A DNA stretch of 64,000 nucleotides from Candidatus Pantoea edessiphila (GTDB lineage Bacteria; Pseudomonadota; Gammaproteobacteria; Enterobacterales; Enterobacteriaceae), in contig NZ_PDKU01000001.1 of assembly GCF_002933355.1 (NCBI RefSeq), forward strand, positions 1-64,000. The letters run 5' to 3'. Under the pieces are notes generated by a model. It ran no database searches and was not told the DNA's origin. It saw only the letters and a program-made list of their open reading frames with translations. Below, in pieces: positions 1 to 7,837 of the stretch (positions are counted from its first letter, which is position 1; the number at the start of each line of letters is the position of its first letter). The position numbers and the translations under genes were made by a program.

Positions 1-67
1 AAATATTGAGAATATATAAAACTTTAGCTTGTTATAAATTTAATTTTTAAAATTATAAGTTTATTTT

Positions 68-187
68 TGCCTGGCGGCTATAACGCGATAGTACCACCTG
101 AAACCATGCCGAACTCAGAAGTGAAATGTCGTGGTGCCAATGGTAGTGTGGAGTTTCTCCATGTGAGAGTAGGAAACTGCCAGGCAT
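68..187 (+). rRNA. rrf: 5S ribosomal RNA
   Basis: The sequence is 120 nt long and starts TGCCTGGCGG and ends CTGCCAGGCAT, so the two ends pair as the terminal helix of 5S rRNA. The internal block CCATGCCGAACTCAGAAGTG is the universally conserved loop region and matches E. coli 5S nearly base for base. It is the last gene of an rRNA operon whose 23S gene must lie to the left of the window; bases 1-67 are AT-rich and would be the 23S-5S spacer. Confidence 0.97.
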
Positions 188-202
188 TAATTTTTGTATG
201 CT

Positions 203-230
203 AATCTAAAATCTCTTAGATTGCTTTTTA
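203..230 (+). terminator. Probable rRNA operon terminator
   Basis: AATCTAA (203-209) pairs perfectly with TTAGATT (216-222) across a 6-nt loop and is followed by GCTTTTTA. It lies 15 bases after 5S and before murB, where the rRNA transcript should end. The stem is short and AT-rich, so strength is uncertain. Confidence 0.6.
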
Positions 231-258
231 AGATCATATTGCATGATGATATTGAATA

Positions 259-1302
259 ATGATATTGAATGATGGTTATAAACATTGTTCTTTAAAAATA
301 AATAATACTTTAGGTCTTAATATTAATACCCGCTTTCTTTTTGTTGCTAAAAATAGAGAAACCATCTTAAAAGCATGGAGATTTAGTAAATTTCTTAAAT
401 TACCATTTCTAACTCTAGGAGAAGCTAGTAATGTTTTATTTCTTGAAGACTTTAATGGTGTTATTGTTCTCAATAGAATTAAGGGAATAAAAATTTCTGA
501 AAATCATAAAATATGGAAGTTACATGTAGGTGCTGGAGAAAATTGGCATTGCTTCGTAAAAAAAATGTTGACAAAAGGTATTTTTGGTTTAGAAAATTTA
601 GCTTGGATTCCTGGTACAGTAGGTTCGGTTCCAATTCAAAATATTGGTGCTTATGGTGTTGAATTAAAAGATTTTTGCAGTTATGTAGATGTCATGCATT
701 TAAGAAATGGAAGTATTAAAAGAATATATAGTGATGAATGTAATTTCTCTTATCGTGACAGTATTTTTAAAAATAAATATTGGACTGATTTTGTAATCGT
801 AGCTGTTGGTATTAGTTTAGAAAAAAAATGGCAACCAATCTTAACATATAAAGATTTAAAATATCTCAATCCAATTAGTGCATGGGATATATTTAATGAA
901 ATTTTTATTATACGCAAACGTAAACTCCCTGATCCTAAAATTATAGGCAATGCTGGTAGTTTCTTTAAAAATCCTATAGTTACTCAAAAAAAAGCCACGT
1001 TATTGTTAGAATATTTTCCTGCTATGCCTCATTATCCATTTATAAATAATCAGATAAAATTAGCTGGTGCATGGTTAATTGAGCAGTGTAACTTAAAAAA
1101 TTTGTATGTTGGAGATTCAGCTGTTTATCATAAACAAGCTCTAGTGTTAATTAATAAAGGACATGCAACTCCACAAGATATTTTATGTTTAGCAAAAGAA
1201 ATACGTATACGAGTCGGTAGACAATTTGATGTATGGCTTGAACCAGAAGTTAGATTTATTAAATCAACAGGTGAATGTAATGCAATTGAGATGATTTCAT
1301 AA
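259..1302 (+). CDS. murB: UDP-N-acetylenolpyruvoylglucosamine reductase
   Basis: MurB uses NADPH and FAD to reduce UDP-GlcNAc-enolpyruvate to UDP-MurNAc, the second committed step of peptidoglycan precursor synthesis in the cytosol. The 347-residue protein aligns end to end with the E. coli enzyme (about 342 aa). The FAD-binding stretch LGEASNVLFLED, the IQNIGAYGVE motif, the active-site serine in GNAGSFFKNP and the C-terminal LEPEVRFI are all present. The stop overlaps the birA start by one base (TAATG), so the two genes are translationally coupled, as in E. coli. The start gives only a short N-terminal extension. Retention implies that the symbiont still makes some cell wall. Confidence 0.97.
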   Translation: MILNDGYKHCSLKINNTLGLNINTRFLFVAKNRETILKAWRFSKFLKLPFLTLGEASNVLFLEDFNGVIVLNRIKGIKISENHKIWKLHVGAGENWHCFVKKMLTKGIFGLENLAWIPGTVGSVPIQNIGAYGVELKDFCSYVDVMHLRNGSIKRIYSDECNFSYRDSIFKNKYWTDFVIVAVGISLEKKWQPILTYKDLKYLNPISAWDIFNEIFIIRKRKLPDPKIIGNAGSFFKNPIVTQKKATLLLEYFPAMPHYPFINNQIKLAGAWLIEQCNLKNLYVGDSAVYHKQALVLINKGHATPQDILCLAKEIRIRVGRQFDVWLEPEVRFIKSTGECNAIEMIS

Positions 1303-2273
1303 TGTTTAGTATTCCATTACGGTTGATTGATATTTTATCTAATGGTGAGTTTTATTCTAAACAAAATCTTAGTAAAATTTTACATACTTCTGAATCAGAT
1401 ATAGTTAATAATATAAAAATATTAAGAGATTGGGGTCTTGATATATATAGTAATACTGAAGAATACTACAGTTTATCAAGATCTCTAGAATTATTAGATG
1501 AAAAAAAAATTAAATCAAAACTAGGAAAAAATACTGTTTTATGTATTCCAGTTGTTGATTCTACAAATCAATATTTATTAAATTGCATTGATAATTTGAA
1601 ATCTGGTGATATCTGTATTACTGAACATCAAAGATTCGGAAGAGGACGGAATGGAAAGCATTGGTTTTCACCATTTGGTTTTAATTTATATATGTCCATG
1701 TATTGGCAACTAAAATGCATTCATAATAATATATCAGCACTTAGCTTAGTAATTAGCATTCTTGTAGCAGAAACTCTTCGAATGTCAGGTGTTAAAAACA
1801 TTAATACAAAATGGCCAAATGATATTTACTTTTATGAAAGAAAATTAGCAGGTATTTTAATAGAAATTAATAATAATAAAAAGAAAACATGTAATTATAT
1901 TGATATCGTGATTGGTATTGGTATCAACATTAAGATGTCAAATAAGTTTAACAAAAATAAATATTTAAAAAATTATTCCAATTGGATTTCTTTATCTGAA
2001 ATGAATTATAATATAAACAGAAATGATCTTATAGTTAATTTAACTACTAATTTTCGTAAATATTTAATTATATTTGAACAAGAAGGTTTTACTCCATTTA
2101 TATCACGTTGGAAAAATTTAGACTATTTAGTTAATAGGTCAGTTAATTTAATTATCGGTAATAATATAATAAATGGTATTGCTCGAGGTATAGATTACAC
2201 AGGTGCATTAATATTAGAAAACAAAGGTGAATTTACATCTTGGTCAATTGGAGAAACATCACTTGTAACCTAA
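1302..2273 (+). CDS. birA: Biotin-protein ligase / biotin operon repressor
   Basis: BirA activates biotin with ATP and attaches it to the carrier protein of acetyl-CoA carboxylase. In E. coli it also represses the bio operon. The 323-residue protein keeps the whole N-terminal winged-helix region (residues about 5-60, with LRDWGLDIYS), so the DNA-binding half has not been removed. The ligase domain has STNQYLL, WPNDIYF, KLAGILIEI and the C-terminal SH3-like segment. The biotinyl-AMP loop reads GRGRNG instead of GRGRRG: the arginine equivalent to R118 is kept and its neighbour is Asn. The gene overlaps murB by one base. Confidence 0.95.
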   Translation: MFSIPLRLIDILSNGEFYSKQNLSKILHTSESDIVNNIKILRDWGLDIYSNTEEYYSLSRSLELLDEKKIKSKLGKNTVLCIPVVDSTNQYLLNCIDNLKSGDICITEHQRFGRGRNGKHWFSPFGFNLYMSMYWQLKCIHNNISALSLVISILVAETLRMSGVKNINTKWPNDIYFYERKLAGILIEINNNKKKTCNYIDIVIGIGINIKMSNKFNKNKYLKNYSNWISLSEMNYNINRNDLIVNLTTNFRKYLIIFEQEGFTPFISRWKNLDYLVNRSVNLIIGNNIINGIARGIDYTGALILENKGEFTSWSIGETSLVT

Positions 2274-2293
2274 TATATCTTTTAATATATAAA

Positions 2294-3229
2294 TCATCTT
2301 TTTAAGCGAATTTGATAAACAAAATGGTTATTAGTTTTAGTTAGAATAACATTTGCTCTTTCACGAGTGGGTAAAATATTTTCTTTAAGATTGATTTTAT
2401 TGATGCTATTCCACAAATTTTCAGCTATTGTTATAGTTTTTTGTTTAGTTAAACTAGCGTAATTACAAAAATAAGATTCTGATTTAGTAAAAGCACTTTC
2501 ACGAAGTTTTAAGAAACGATCGATATACCACTTTTTCAATAGATCTTCAATAGCATCAATATAAATAGAAAAATCTATAAAATCAGAAATAAATATTCGA
2601 TAAGGATTATCTGGATAATCTGATACATTCTGAAGTACATTTAATCCTTCAAGAATCAAAATATCTGGTTGCTGAATAATTTGGCTTGTTTTTGGTAATA
2701 TATCATAAATAGAGTGTGAATATGCTGGTGCTATTACTTGTTTTGCTCCTAATTTTAAGTCTAAAACAAATTTCATTAACCGGCTTATATTGTAAGATTG
2801 CGGAAATCCCTTCTTTTTCATTAAACCTTTTTTTTCAAGTATTGTGTTCGGATATAAAAATCCATCTGTTGTAACAAGTTCTACTTTATTGTTTTTATTA
2901 TATCGACTCATTAAAGTTTGTAATACGCGAGCTGCAGTACTTTTACCAACTGCTACACTTCCAGATATACCTATTATATAGGGAACTTTGTTTATTGTTT
3001 TACCTAAGAATTTTTCAATGACTTCTTTATGGCGAAAATTAGAATCAATAAAAAAATTGATTAAACGCGAAAGAGGTAAATAAATTTCTATGACTTCCTT
3101 AATTGATAACTCATCATTAATCCCTTTAATTGTGTTAATTTCATCATTAGATAGACTGAATAAAAAAGAATCACACAGATTAGCCCATTCTTTACGAGTA
3201 AACACCAAATAAAAATTTCCCATTATCAT
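2294..3229 (-). CDS. coaA: Pantothenate kinase (type I)
   Basis: CoaA phosphorylates pantothenate, the first and regulated step of coenzyme A synthesis. The 311-residue protein has the P-loop [21 protein letters not shown], the [13 protein letters not shown] strand and the [15 protein letters not shown]-terminus of the family, and aligns with E. coli CoaA (about 316 aa) with a slightly shorter N-terminus. It is convergent with birA, leaving only 20 bases between the stop codons, the same order as E. coli. No good terminator is visible in that gap. Confidence 0.96.
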   Translation of the reverse strand: MIMGNFYLVFTRKEWANLCDSFLFSLSNDEINTIKGINDELSIKEVIEIYLPLSRLINFFIDSNFRHKEVIEKFLGKTINKVPYIIGISGSVAVGKSTAARVLQTLMSRYNKNNKVELVTTDGFLYPNTILEKKGLMKKKGFPQSYNISRLMKFVLDLKLGAKQVIAPAYSHSIYDILPKTSQIIQQPDILILEGLNVLQNVSDYPDNPYRIFISDFIDFSIYIDAIEDLLKKWYIDRFLKLRESAFTKSESYFCNYASLTKQKTITIAENLWNSINKINLKENILPTRERANVILTKTNNHFVYQIRLKR

Positions 3230-3592
3230 TAATTTATTAATAATAGCGAATTTAGTATTTATGATTTTTTAAATACTAATGATATTTTAAATACAATACT
3301 ATATACAAAAATACTAATCTTATATATAATGTGATTTTGAACCGAATGATTACATTAGAAAACAGTACAATCCATGATAATATATTTTTTTTGATTTTTA
3401 TGAATTTCTTATTAAACAGATAGTAGGATATTATATCCTATAAGTAATGTATACAAGTTCAATTATTAATAAAAAATTGATTATTACATATATAAAATTA
3501 ACTTTATTAGTAATAATCAATTAATTCAATATGTTGTATTTTTATATAGATATAATTGCAGAATATATACTTTATTTAATTAAAAATATTTG
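3230..3592. other. Intergenic region coaA-tRNA cluster
   Basis: There is no gene here. It holds the divergent upstream regions of coaA and the tRNA operon. Two inverted repeats are visible: TAGGATA/TATCCTA (3424-3440, 3-nt loop) and a perfect 13-bp pair AATTGATTATTAC (3475-3487) with GTAATAATCAATT (3510-3522). Their role is unknown, and in such AT-rich DNA they may be chance. Confidence 0.5.
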
Positions 3593-3621
3593 TTGCATCA
3601 TCTATATAACGCTTCTAGAAT
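3593..3621 (+). promoter_or_regulatory. Sigma70 promoter of the tRNA operon
   Basis: TTGCAT (3593-3598) and TAGAAT (3616-3621) are separated by exactly 17 bases. The expected start is about 7 bases downstream, just before the first tRNA at 3636. Placement immediately upstream of the cluster matches the arrangement in E. coli. Confidence 0.75.
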
Positions 3622-3635
3622 AAATACTATTCAAT

Positions 3636-3708
<73 letters not shown>

Positions 3709-3718
3709 AAATTTGATA

Positions 3719-3803
3719 GGTGGGATTCCCGAGTGGCTAAAGGGAGCAGACTGTAAATCTGCCGTCTTAGACTTCGAAGGTTCGAATCCTTCTCCCACCA
3801 CCA
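3719..3803 (+). tRNA. tyrU: tRNA-Tyr (anticodon GTA)
   Basis: This is an 85-nt class II tRNA with a long variable arm. The acceptor stem GGTGGGA pairs with TCCCACC (3793-3799), the anticodon loop CTGTAAA reads GUA, and the T-arm is GGTTCGAATCC. The 3' CCA is encoded (3801-3803). Position and sequence match E. coli tyrU. Confidence 0.97.
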
Positions 3804-3876
3804 TTCTTAATAGGTTTATTATAATGATGTGACTTGTACATTTTAAATTTTTATATTATTTTTTATTTATAATATG

Positions 3877-3951
3877 GCGGGTATGGTATAACGGTTATTA
3901 CCTTAGCCTTCCAAGCTAATGATACGGGTTCGATTCCCGTTACCCGCTCCA
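3877..3951 (+). tRNA. glyT: tRNA-Gly (anticodon TCC)
   Basis: The acceptor stem GCGGGTA pairs with TACCCGC (3941-3947). The anticodon loop CTTCCAA reads UCC and the T-arm is GGGTTCGATTCCC. CCA is encoded (3949-3951). It corresponds to E. coli glyT in the thrU-tyrU-glyT-thrT cluster. Confidence 0.97.
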
Positions 3952-3960
3952 TATATCTAT

Positions 3961-4034
3961 GCTGGTATAGCTCAGTTGGTAGAGCGCACCCTTGGTAAGG
4001 GTGAGGTTCCCCAGTTCAATCCTGGGTATCAGCA
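3961..4034 (+). tRNA. thrT: tRNA-Thr (anticodon GGT)
   Basis: The acceptor stem GCTGGTA pairs with TATCAGC (4027-4033, one G-T pair). The anticodon stem-loop CACCCTTGGTAAGGGTG reads GGU. It is the fourth tRNA of the cluster and lies 9 bases after glyT. CCA is not encoded (A is followed by TAATTT). Confidence 0.97.
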
Positions 4035-4329
4035 TAATTTGTTATTAGATTTATGTTTGGGTTTGAGGTGTTTACATAAAATATTATCTTTTCGGTTTTT
4101 AATGAACAAATTGATTGCTATTATTATAATAATTTTATGAAAGAAGTATTTGGATATCAAATCGCAACACAATTATTGAATAATATAAAGATATTTAATA
4201 GTAATAAATTAATACAATGTGTTATAAAAACCATCAGTTAATATACTTTTCCGATCCTTACTATTTCTAAAAAATTAATGCGGTATAAAACTACATGATA
4301 TTAGAATTATTTTAGCAGGTTGAAAATGT
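4035..4329. other. Gap where tufB sits in E. coli
   Basis: In E. coli, tufB lies between thrT and secE. Here only about 295 AT-rich bases remain, and no EF-Tu motif is readable in any frame. The region must hold the secE-nusG promoter; a TATAAA at 4284 is a possible -10, but no convincing -35 partner is seen. Confidence 0.6.
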
Positions 4330-4713
4330 ATGAGTAATAATAACGAAGCTAAAGTAACTTTTTTCAGCTTAGAAATAGCAAAGTGGATAATTATATTAAC
4401 ATTATTGCTAACTGCAATTGTAGGTAATTGTTACTACCAAGAAACAAAATTATATTTACGTATAATAGCTCTAATGATATTAGTAGTAATTTCTATTTTT
4501 ATTTTACTATCAATGAAAACAGGCAAGACAGCTTTAATTTTTATTCGAGAGTCAAAAGCTGAAATGAAAAAAGTTGTTTGGCCTAGTTATCAAGAAACAT
4601 TTCGTATAACAGTAATTGTTATAGCTGTTACTATCTTAATGTCATTACTTTTGTGGGGACTGGATAATATCCTAGTCCGTGTTGTATCATTTATTACTGG
4701 TCTGAGGTTGTAA
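4330..4713 (+). CDS. secE: Preprotein translocase subunit SecE
   Basis: SecE clamps the SecY channel in the inner membrane and is essential for protein export. At 127 residues it equals E. coli SecE, with three hydrophobic segments (about 18-36, 44-62 and 95-115). The conserved cytoplasmic amphipathic helix and C-terminal core include [13 protein letters not shown] and the ending [18 protein letters not shown]. It lies one base upstream of nusG, as the first gene of the secE-nusG pair. AGGTT before the start is a weak ribosome-binding site. Confidence 0.97.
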   Translation: MSNNNEAKVTFFSLEIAKWIIILTLLLTAIVGNCYYQETKLYLRIIALMILVVISIFILLSMKTGKTALIFIRESKAEMKKVVWPSYQETFRITVIVIAVTILMSLLLWGLDNILVRVVSFITGLRL

Positions 4714-4714
4714 G

Positions 4715-5260
4715 ATGTCTGAAGTTCCAAAAAAACGTTGGTATGTTATACAAGCGTTTTCCGGTTTTGAAGGACGCGTAGCGCAATCGTTGCGTGAACA
4801 TATTAGGTTATATAATATGCAGAACATGTTTGGGGAAATTATGGTTCCTACAGAAGAAGTGATTGAAATTCGTTGCGGTCAACGCCGTAAAAGTGAAAGG
4901 AAATTTTTCCCTGGTTACGTACTTGTCCAAATGGTAATGAATGATTCTAGTTGGCATTTAGTAAAAAGTGTTCCTCGCGTTATGGGTTTTATCGGTGGCA
5001 CTTCTGATCGACCTTCTCCTATCAGTGATAAAGAAGCTCATCTTATTATTAATAGACTTCAAAAAATTGGTGATAAACCGCGTCCAAAAACTATTTTTGA
5101 ACCAGGTGAAATAGTTCGAGTTAATGATGGTCCATTTGCAGACTTTAACAGTATAGTAGAAGAAGTGGATTATGAAAAAAGTCGCCTAAAAGTATCAGTT
5201 TCAATTTTTGGAAGAGCGACGCCAGTAGAACTTGATTTTTCTCAAGTAGAAAAAGGTTGA
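4715..5260 (+). CDS. nusG: Transcription termination/antitermination factor NusG
   Basis: NusG binds the RNA polymerase clamp, suppresses pausing, and links polymerase to Rho or to ribosomal protein S10. The 181-residue protein matches E. coli NusG in length. The N-terminal NGN domain begins [20 protein letters not shown] and includes [11 protein letters not shown] flexible linker leads to a C-terminal KOW domain (about 125-181) with [14 protein letters not shown] and the ending [13 protein letters not shown]. It is cotranscribed with secE and precedes the ribosomal protein genes, as in E. coli. Confidence 0.98.
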   Translation: MSEVPKKRWYVIQAFSGFEGRVAQSLREHIRLYNMQNMFGEIMVPTEEVIEIRCGQRRKSERKFFPGYVLVQMVMNDSSWHLVKSVPRVMGFIGGTSDRPSPISDKEAHLIINRLQKIGDKPRPKTIFEPGEIVRVNDGPFADFNSIVEEVDYEKSRLKVSVSIFGRATPVELDFSQVEKG

Positions 5261-5354
5261 AAAGTATTTTTTCTATGATTAGCTATGGAAATAGACAATA
5301 TCCTATTGTATTATTGAAATAAATATTTATTTAATTAAATTAATAAGGAGATAT

Positions 5355-5783
5355 ATGGCTAAAAAAGTTCAAGCATATGTGAAGTTACAGATTCCTGCTG
5401 GCATGGCTAATCCAAGTCCACCAGTCGGACCTGCTTTAGGGCAGCAAGGTGTTAATATCATGCAGTTTTGTAAGGATTTTAATCTTGAGACAGCACCTTT
5501 AGAAAAAGGTATCCCAACTCCAGTAATTGTAACGGTATATACAGATCGTACATTTACATTTATTATAAAAACACCCCCCGCTGCTGTTTTACTTAAAAAA
5601 GCTGTAGGGATTAAATTAGGTTCAAGTAAACCTAATCAAGAAAAAGTTGGTACTATAACTCGGGCACAAATTCTTGAAATAGCAAAAAATAAATCAACAG
5701 ATATGACAGGATCTAATATAGAAGCAATGTCTCGTTCTATTGAAGGTACTGCTATTTCTATGGGATTAGTGGTAGAGGATTGA
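5355..5783 (+). CDS. rplK: 50S ribosomal protein L11
   Basis: L11 forms the GTPase-associated stalk base with the 1070 region of 23S rRNA. It is 142 residues long, as in E. coli. The N-terminal domain has the proline-rich [20 protein letters not shown], and the C-terminal rRNA-binding domain ends [13 protein letters not shown] strong ribosome-binding site AAGGAG lies 6 bases before the ATG. rplA follows after one base, so the two are a translational pair. In E. coli, L1 represses this mRNA from its leader; the 94-base leader is present, but I cannot confirm the L1 site by eye. Confidence 0.98.
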   Translation: MAKKVQAYVKLQIPAGMANPSPPVGPALGQQGVNIMQFCKDFNLETAPLEKGIPTPVIVTVYTDRTFTFIIKTPPAAVLLKKAVGIKLGSSKPNQEKVGTITRAQILEIAKNKSTDMTGSNIEAMSRSIEGTAISMGLVVED

Positions 5784-5784
5784 A

Positions 5785-6480
5785 ATGATTAAAATAACTA
5801 AACGTGTAGCAACAATACTAAATCAAATTGATGTGACTAAAAAATATGATTTTAATGAAGCTGTTCTTATACTTAAAAAATATGCTGTTTCTAAATTTAT
5901 AGAAAGTATTGATGTAGCTATACATTTAAGTATTGATGCAAAAAAATCAGATCAAAATATTCGTAGTGCAACCATTTTACCTCATGGTACAGGTCGTTCT
6001 TTACGTATTGCAGTTTTTGCTGAAGGATTAAAAGCTGAAGAAGCAATTAAAGAAGGAGCTATAATCGTTGGTATGCAAGATCTTGTTGATGAGATTAAAA
6101 GAGGTAATTTAAATTTTGATGTTGTAATTTCAACTCCAGACGCAATGCATATTGTAAGTCAATTGGGACAAATTTTAGGTACCAAAGGATTAATGCCTAA
6201 TCCTAAGATGGGTACTGTGACTTCAAATATTGCTAAAGCTGTTAAAAATCTCAAAAATAACCAAATTCGTTATAGAAACGATAAAAACGGTATAATTCAT
6301 ACGTCTATTGGTAAAATAAATTTTGAAGTTGAAAAAATTAAAGAAAATCTAGAATCTTTGTTGATTGATTTAAAAAAAATGAAACCTATTCATGCAAAAG
6401 GTAATTATATAAAAAAAATTAGTATTTCAACTACGATGGGTATAGGAATCAATATTGATTTAGTTGGTTTGAATATTTAG
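5785..6480 (+). CDS. rplA: 50S ribosomal protein L1
   Basis: L1 forms the mobile stalk that helps release deacylated tRNA from the E site, and it is the autoregulator of the L11 operon in E. coli. The 231-residue protein (E. coli about 234) has the signature [31 protein letters not shown] and the C-terminal [12 protein letters not shown]. It is more lysine- and isoleucine-rich than E. coli L1, which fits AT bias. It lies directly after rplK. Confidence 0.98.
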   Translation: MIKITKRVATILNQIDVTKKYDFNEAVLILKKYAVSKFIESIDVAIHLSIDAKKSDQNIRSATILPHGTGRSLRIAVFAEGLKAEEAIKEGAIIVGMQDLVDEIKRGNLNFDVVISTPDAMHIVSQLGQILGTKGLMPNPKMGTVTSNIAKAVKNLKNNQIRYRNDKNGIIHTSIGKINFEVEKIKENLESLLIDLKKMKPIHAKGNYIKKISISTTMGIGINIDLVGLNI

Positions 6481-6578
6481 AAATTTAAATTATCTATTAA
6501 AACAAGAAATAATAAGATTATCTTATTATTAATTCTATAATATAGAATAAATTATTTAACTTAAAATTGAATATTATC

Positions 6579-6607
6579 TTGTATATATTAAATTAATAGT
6601 ATATAAA
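6579..6607 (+). promoter_or_regulatory. Candidate rplJ (L10 operon) promoter
   Basis: TTGTAT (6579-6584) and TATAAA (6602-6607) are 17 bases apart. This predicts a leader of roughly 155 nt before rplJ, similar to the long L10/L12-binding leader of E. coli. The 289-base rplA-rplJ gap also holds two AT-rich palindromes directly after rplA: AATAATAAGA/TCTTATTATT (6508-6530) and ATTCTATA/TATAGAAT (6532-6548). Confidence 0.5.
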
Positions 6608-6769
6608 ATAGAATCAAGTGATAATGAAAATAATAAATAAACATATCAATGCCAGGACAATATACTTTCTTGATTTAGCAGATTTTATTATCCTTTTTTC
6701 AATTTTTATTCAATTAAAAAAACAGTTTTTTTAATATTTTCTCCAATTTAAGTCTAGGAGTGTAGGATA

Positions 6770-7258
6770 ATGCCACTAAATCTTCATGATAAAAAAGCGA
6801 TTGTTACTAAAATTTGCAAAATAGCAAAAAAAGCAATTTCGGCAGTTGTTGCCGACTTTCGTGGTGTTACTGTAGATAAAATAACTGAATTGAGAGAAAA
6901 AGCTCGTAAATCTGGTGTATATATATATGTCGTTCGCAATACTTTACTACATAAAATTGTTAAAAATACACAATTTGAATGTTTAAAAAACACTTTTGTG
7001 GGTCCTACATTAATTGCATATTCTATAGAACATCCGGGTATAGCTGCTCGTCTATTAAAAGATTTTGCAAAAGAAAACGTAACATTTAGCATTAAAGGTG
7101 CAGCTTTTGAAAATCAACTAATTGATGCTCATAAAATTGATTATTTAGCAGCTCTTCCAACTTACGAAGAAGCGCTAATAAATTTAATGTTAACTATGAA
7201 AGAAGCCGCTGCAGGAAAAATAGTTCGTGTATTAACTGCGATTAAAAATATAAAATAG
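6770..7258 (+). CDS. rplJ: 50S ribosomal protein L10
   Basis: L10 anchors the L7/L12 dimers to the ribosome and represses its own mRNA in E. coli. At 162 residues it is close to the E. coli length. It contains [23 protein letters not shown], the RNTLLHK rRNA-contact motif, and a C-terminal helix (about 135-160) that binds L7/L12. AGGAG lies 10 bases before the ATG. It is followed by rplL after 61 bases. Confidence 0.97.
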   Translation: MPLNLHDKKAIVTKICKIAKKAISAVVADFRGVTVDKITELREKARKSGVYIYVVRNTLLHKIVKNTQFECLKNTFVGPTLIAYSIEHPGIAARLLKDFAKENVTFSIKGAAFENQLIDAHKIDYLAALPTYEEALINLMLTMKEAAAGKIVRVLTAIKNIK

Positions 7259-7319
7259 ATAATTAAAAATTTTCTATGATATAAAGGTTTTTCTGATTTT
7301 TATTTTAGGAATAATCGTA

Positions 7320-7676
7320 ATGTCTATAACTAAAGACCAAATTTTAGAAGCTGTTTCTGCTATGTCTGTAATGGAAATTGTTGACTTAGTTTCTGCTATG
7401 GAAGAAAAATTCGGTGTTTCTTCTAAAGTGGTTGTAAATTCTGGCCCTGCTGAGACTATTGAAGAACAAACTGAATTTAATGTAGTCTTAAAATCTATTG
7501 GGCCTAATAAAGTAGCAGTAATTAAAGCTGTGCGGGCAGCAACTGGGTTAGGACTAAAAGAGGCTAAAGATTTAGTTGAAGCAACTGGTGTAATCAAAGA
7601 GGGTATTACCAAAGAAGATGCAGCAGCTTTAGAAGTGATTTTAAAAGAAGCCGGAGCTGAAGTTGAAGTTAAGTAG
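7320..7676 (+). CDS. rplL: 50S ribosomal protein L7/L12
   Basis: L7/L12 forms the stalk that recruits and activates translational GTPases. The N-terminal dimerisation domain ([20 protein letters not shown]) and the C-terminal factor-binding domain ([20 protein letters not shown]) are very well kept. The connecting hinge is about three residues shorter than in E. coli, and its alanine run is replaced by Val, Ser and Asn. Total length is 118 against about 121. It is followed by the rplL-rpoB attenuator. Confidence 0.98.
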   Translation: MSITKDQILEAVSAMSVMEIVDLVSAMEEKFGVSSKVVVNSGPAETIEEQTEFNVVLKSIGPNKVAVIKAVRAATGLGLKEAKDLVEATGVIKEGITKEDAAALEVILKEAGAEVEVK

Positions 7677-7708
7677 AATTTTTAGCTTTATAGTCTAGTA
7701 AGACTGAC

Positions 7709-7736
7709 GGCTGGTGATAAAATCACCAGCCTTTTT
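7709..7736 (+). terminator. rplL-rpoB transcriptional attenuator
   Basis: GGCTGGTGAT (7709-7718) pairs perfectly with ATCACCAGCC (7722-7731) across a 3-nt AAA loop and is followed by TTTTT. It sits 33 bases after rplL and 102 bases before rpoB. E. coli has a near-identical hairpin here that attenuates transcription so that rpoBC are made at lower levels than ribosomal proteins. Confidence 0.9.
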
Positions 7737-7837
7737 CCTTTAAAAATTTTAGCTGATAATAAAATTTAATAAATTTTATTATCGAAAGTATAAAAACCTA
7801 AAAATAGGTTGACCTATCAGCTAGCTGAGGAGCCATA

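Noticed and set aside
3919-4140. 73-codon frame across the tRNA-Gly and tRNA-Thr genes
   Set aside because: It overlaps two clear tRNAs and is an artefact of their sequence.
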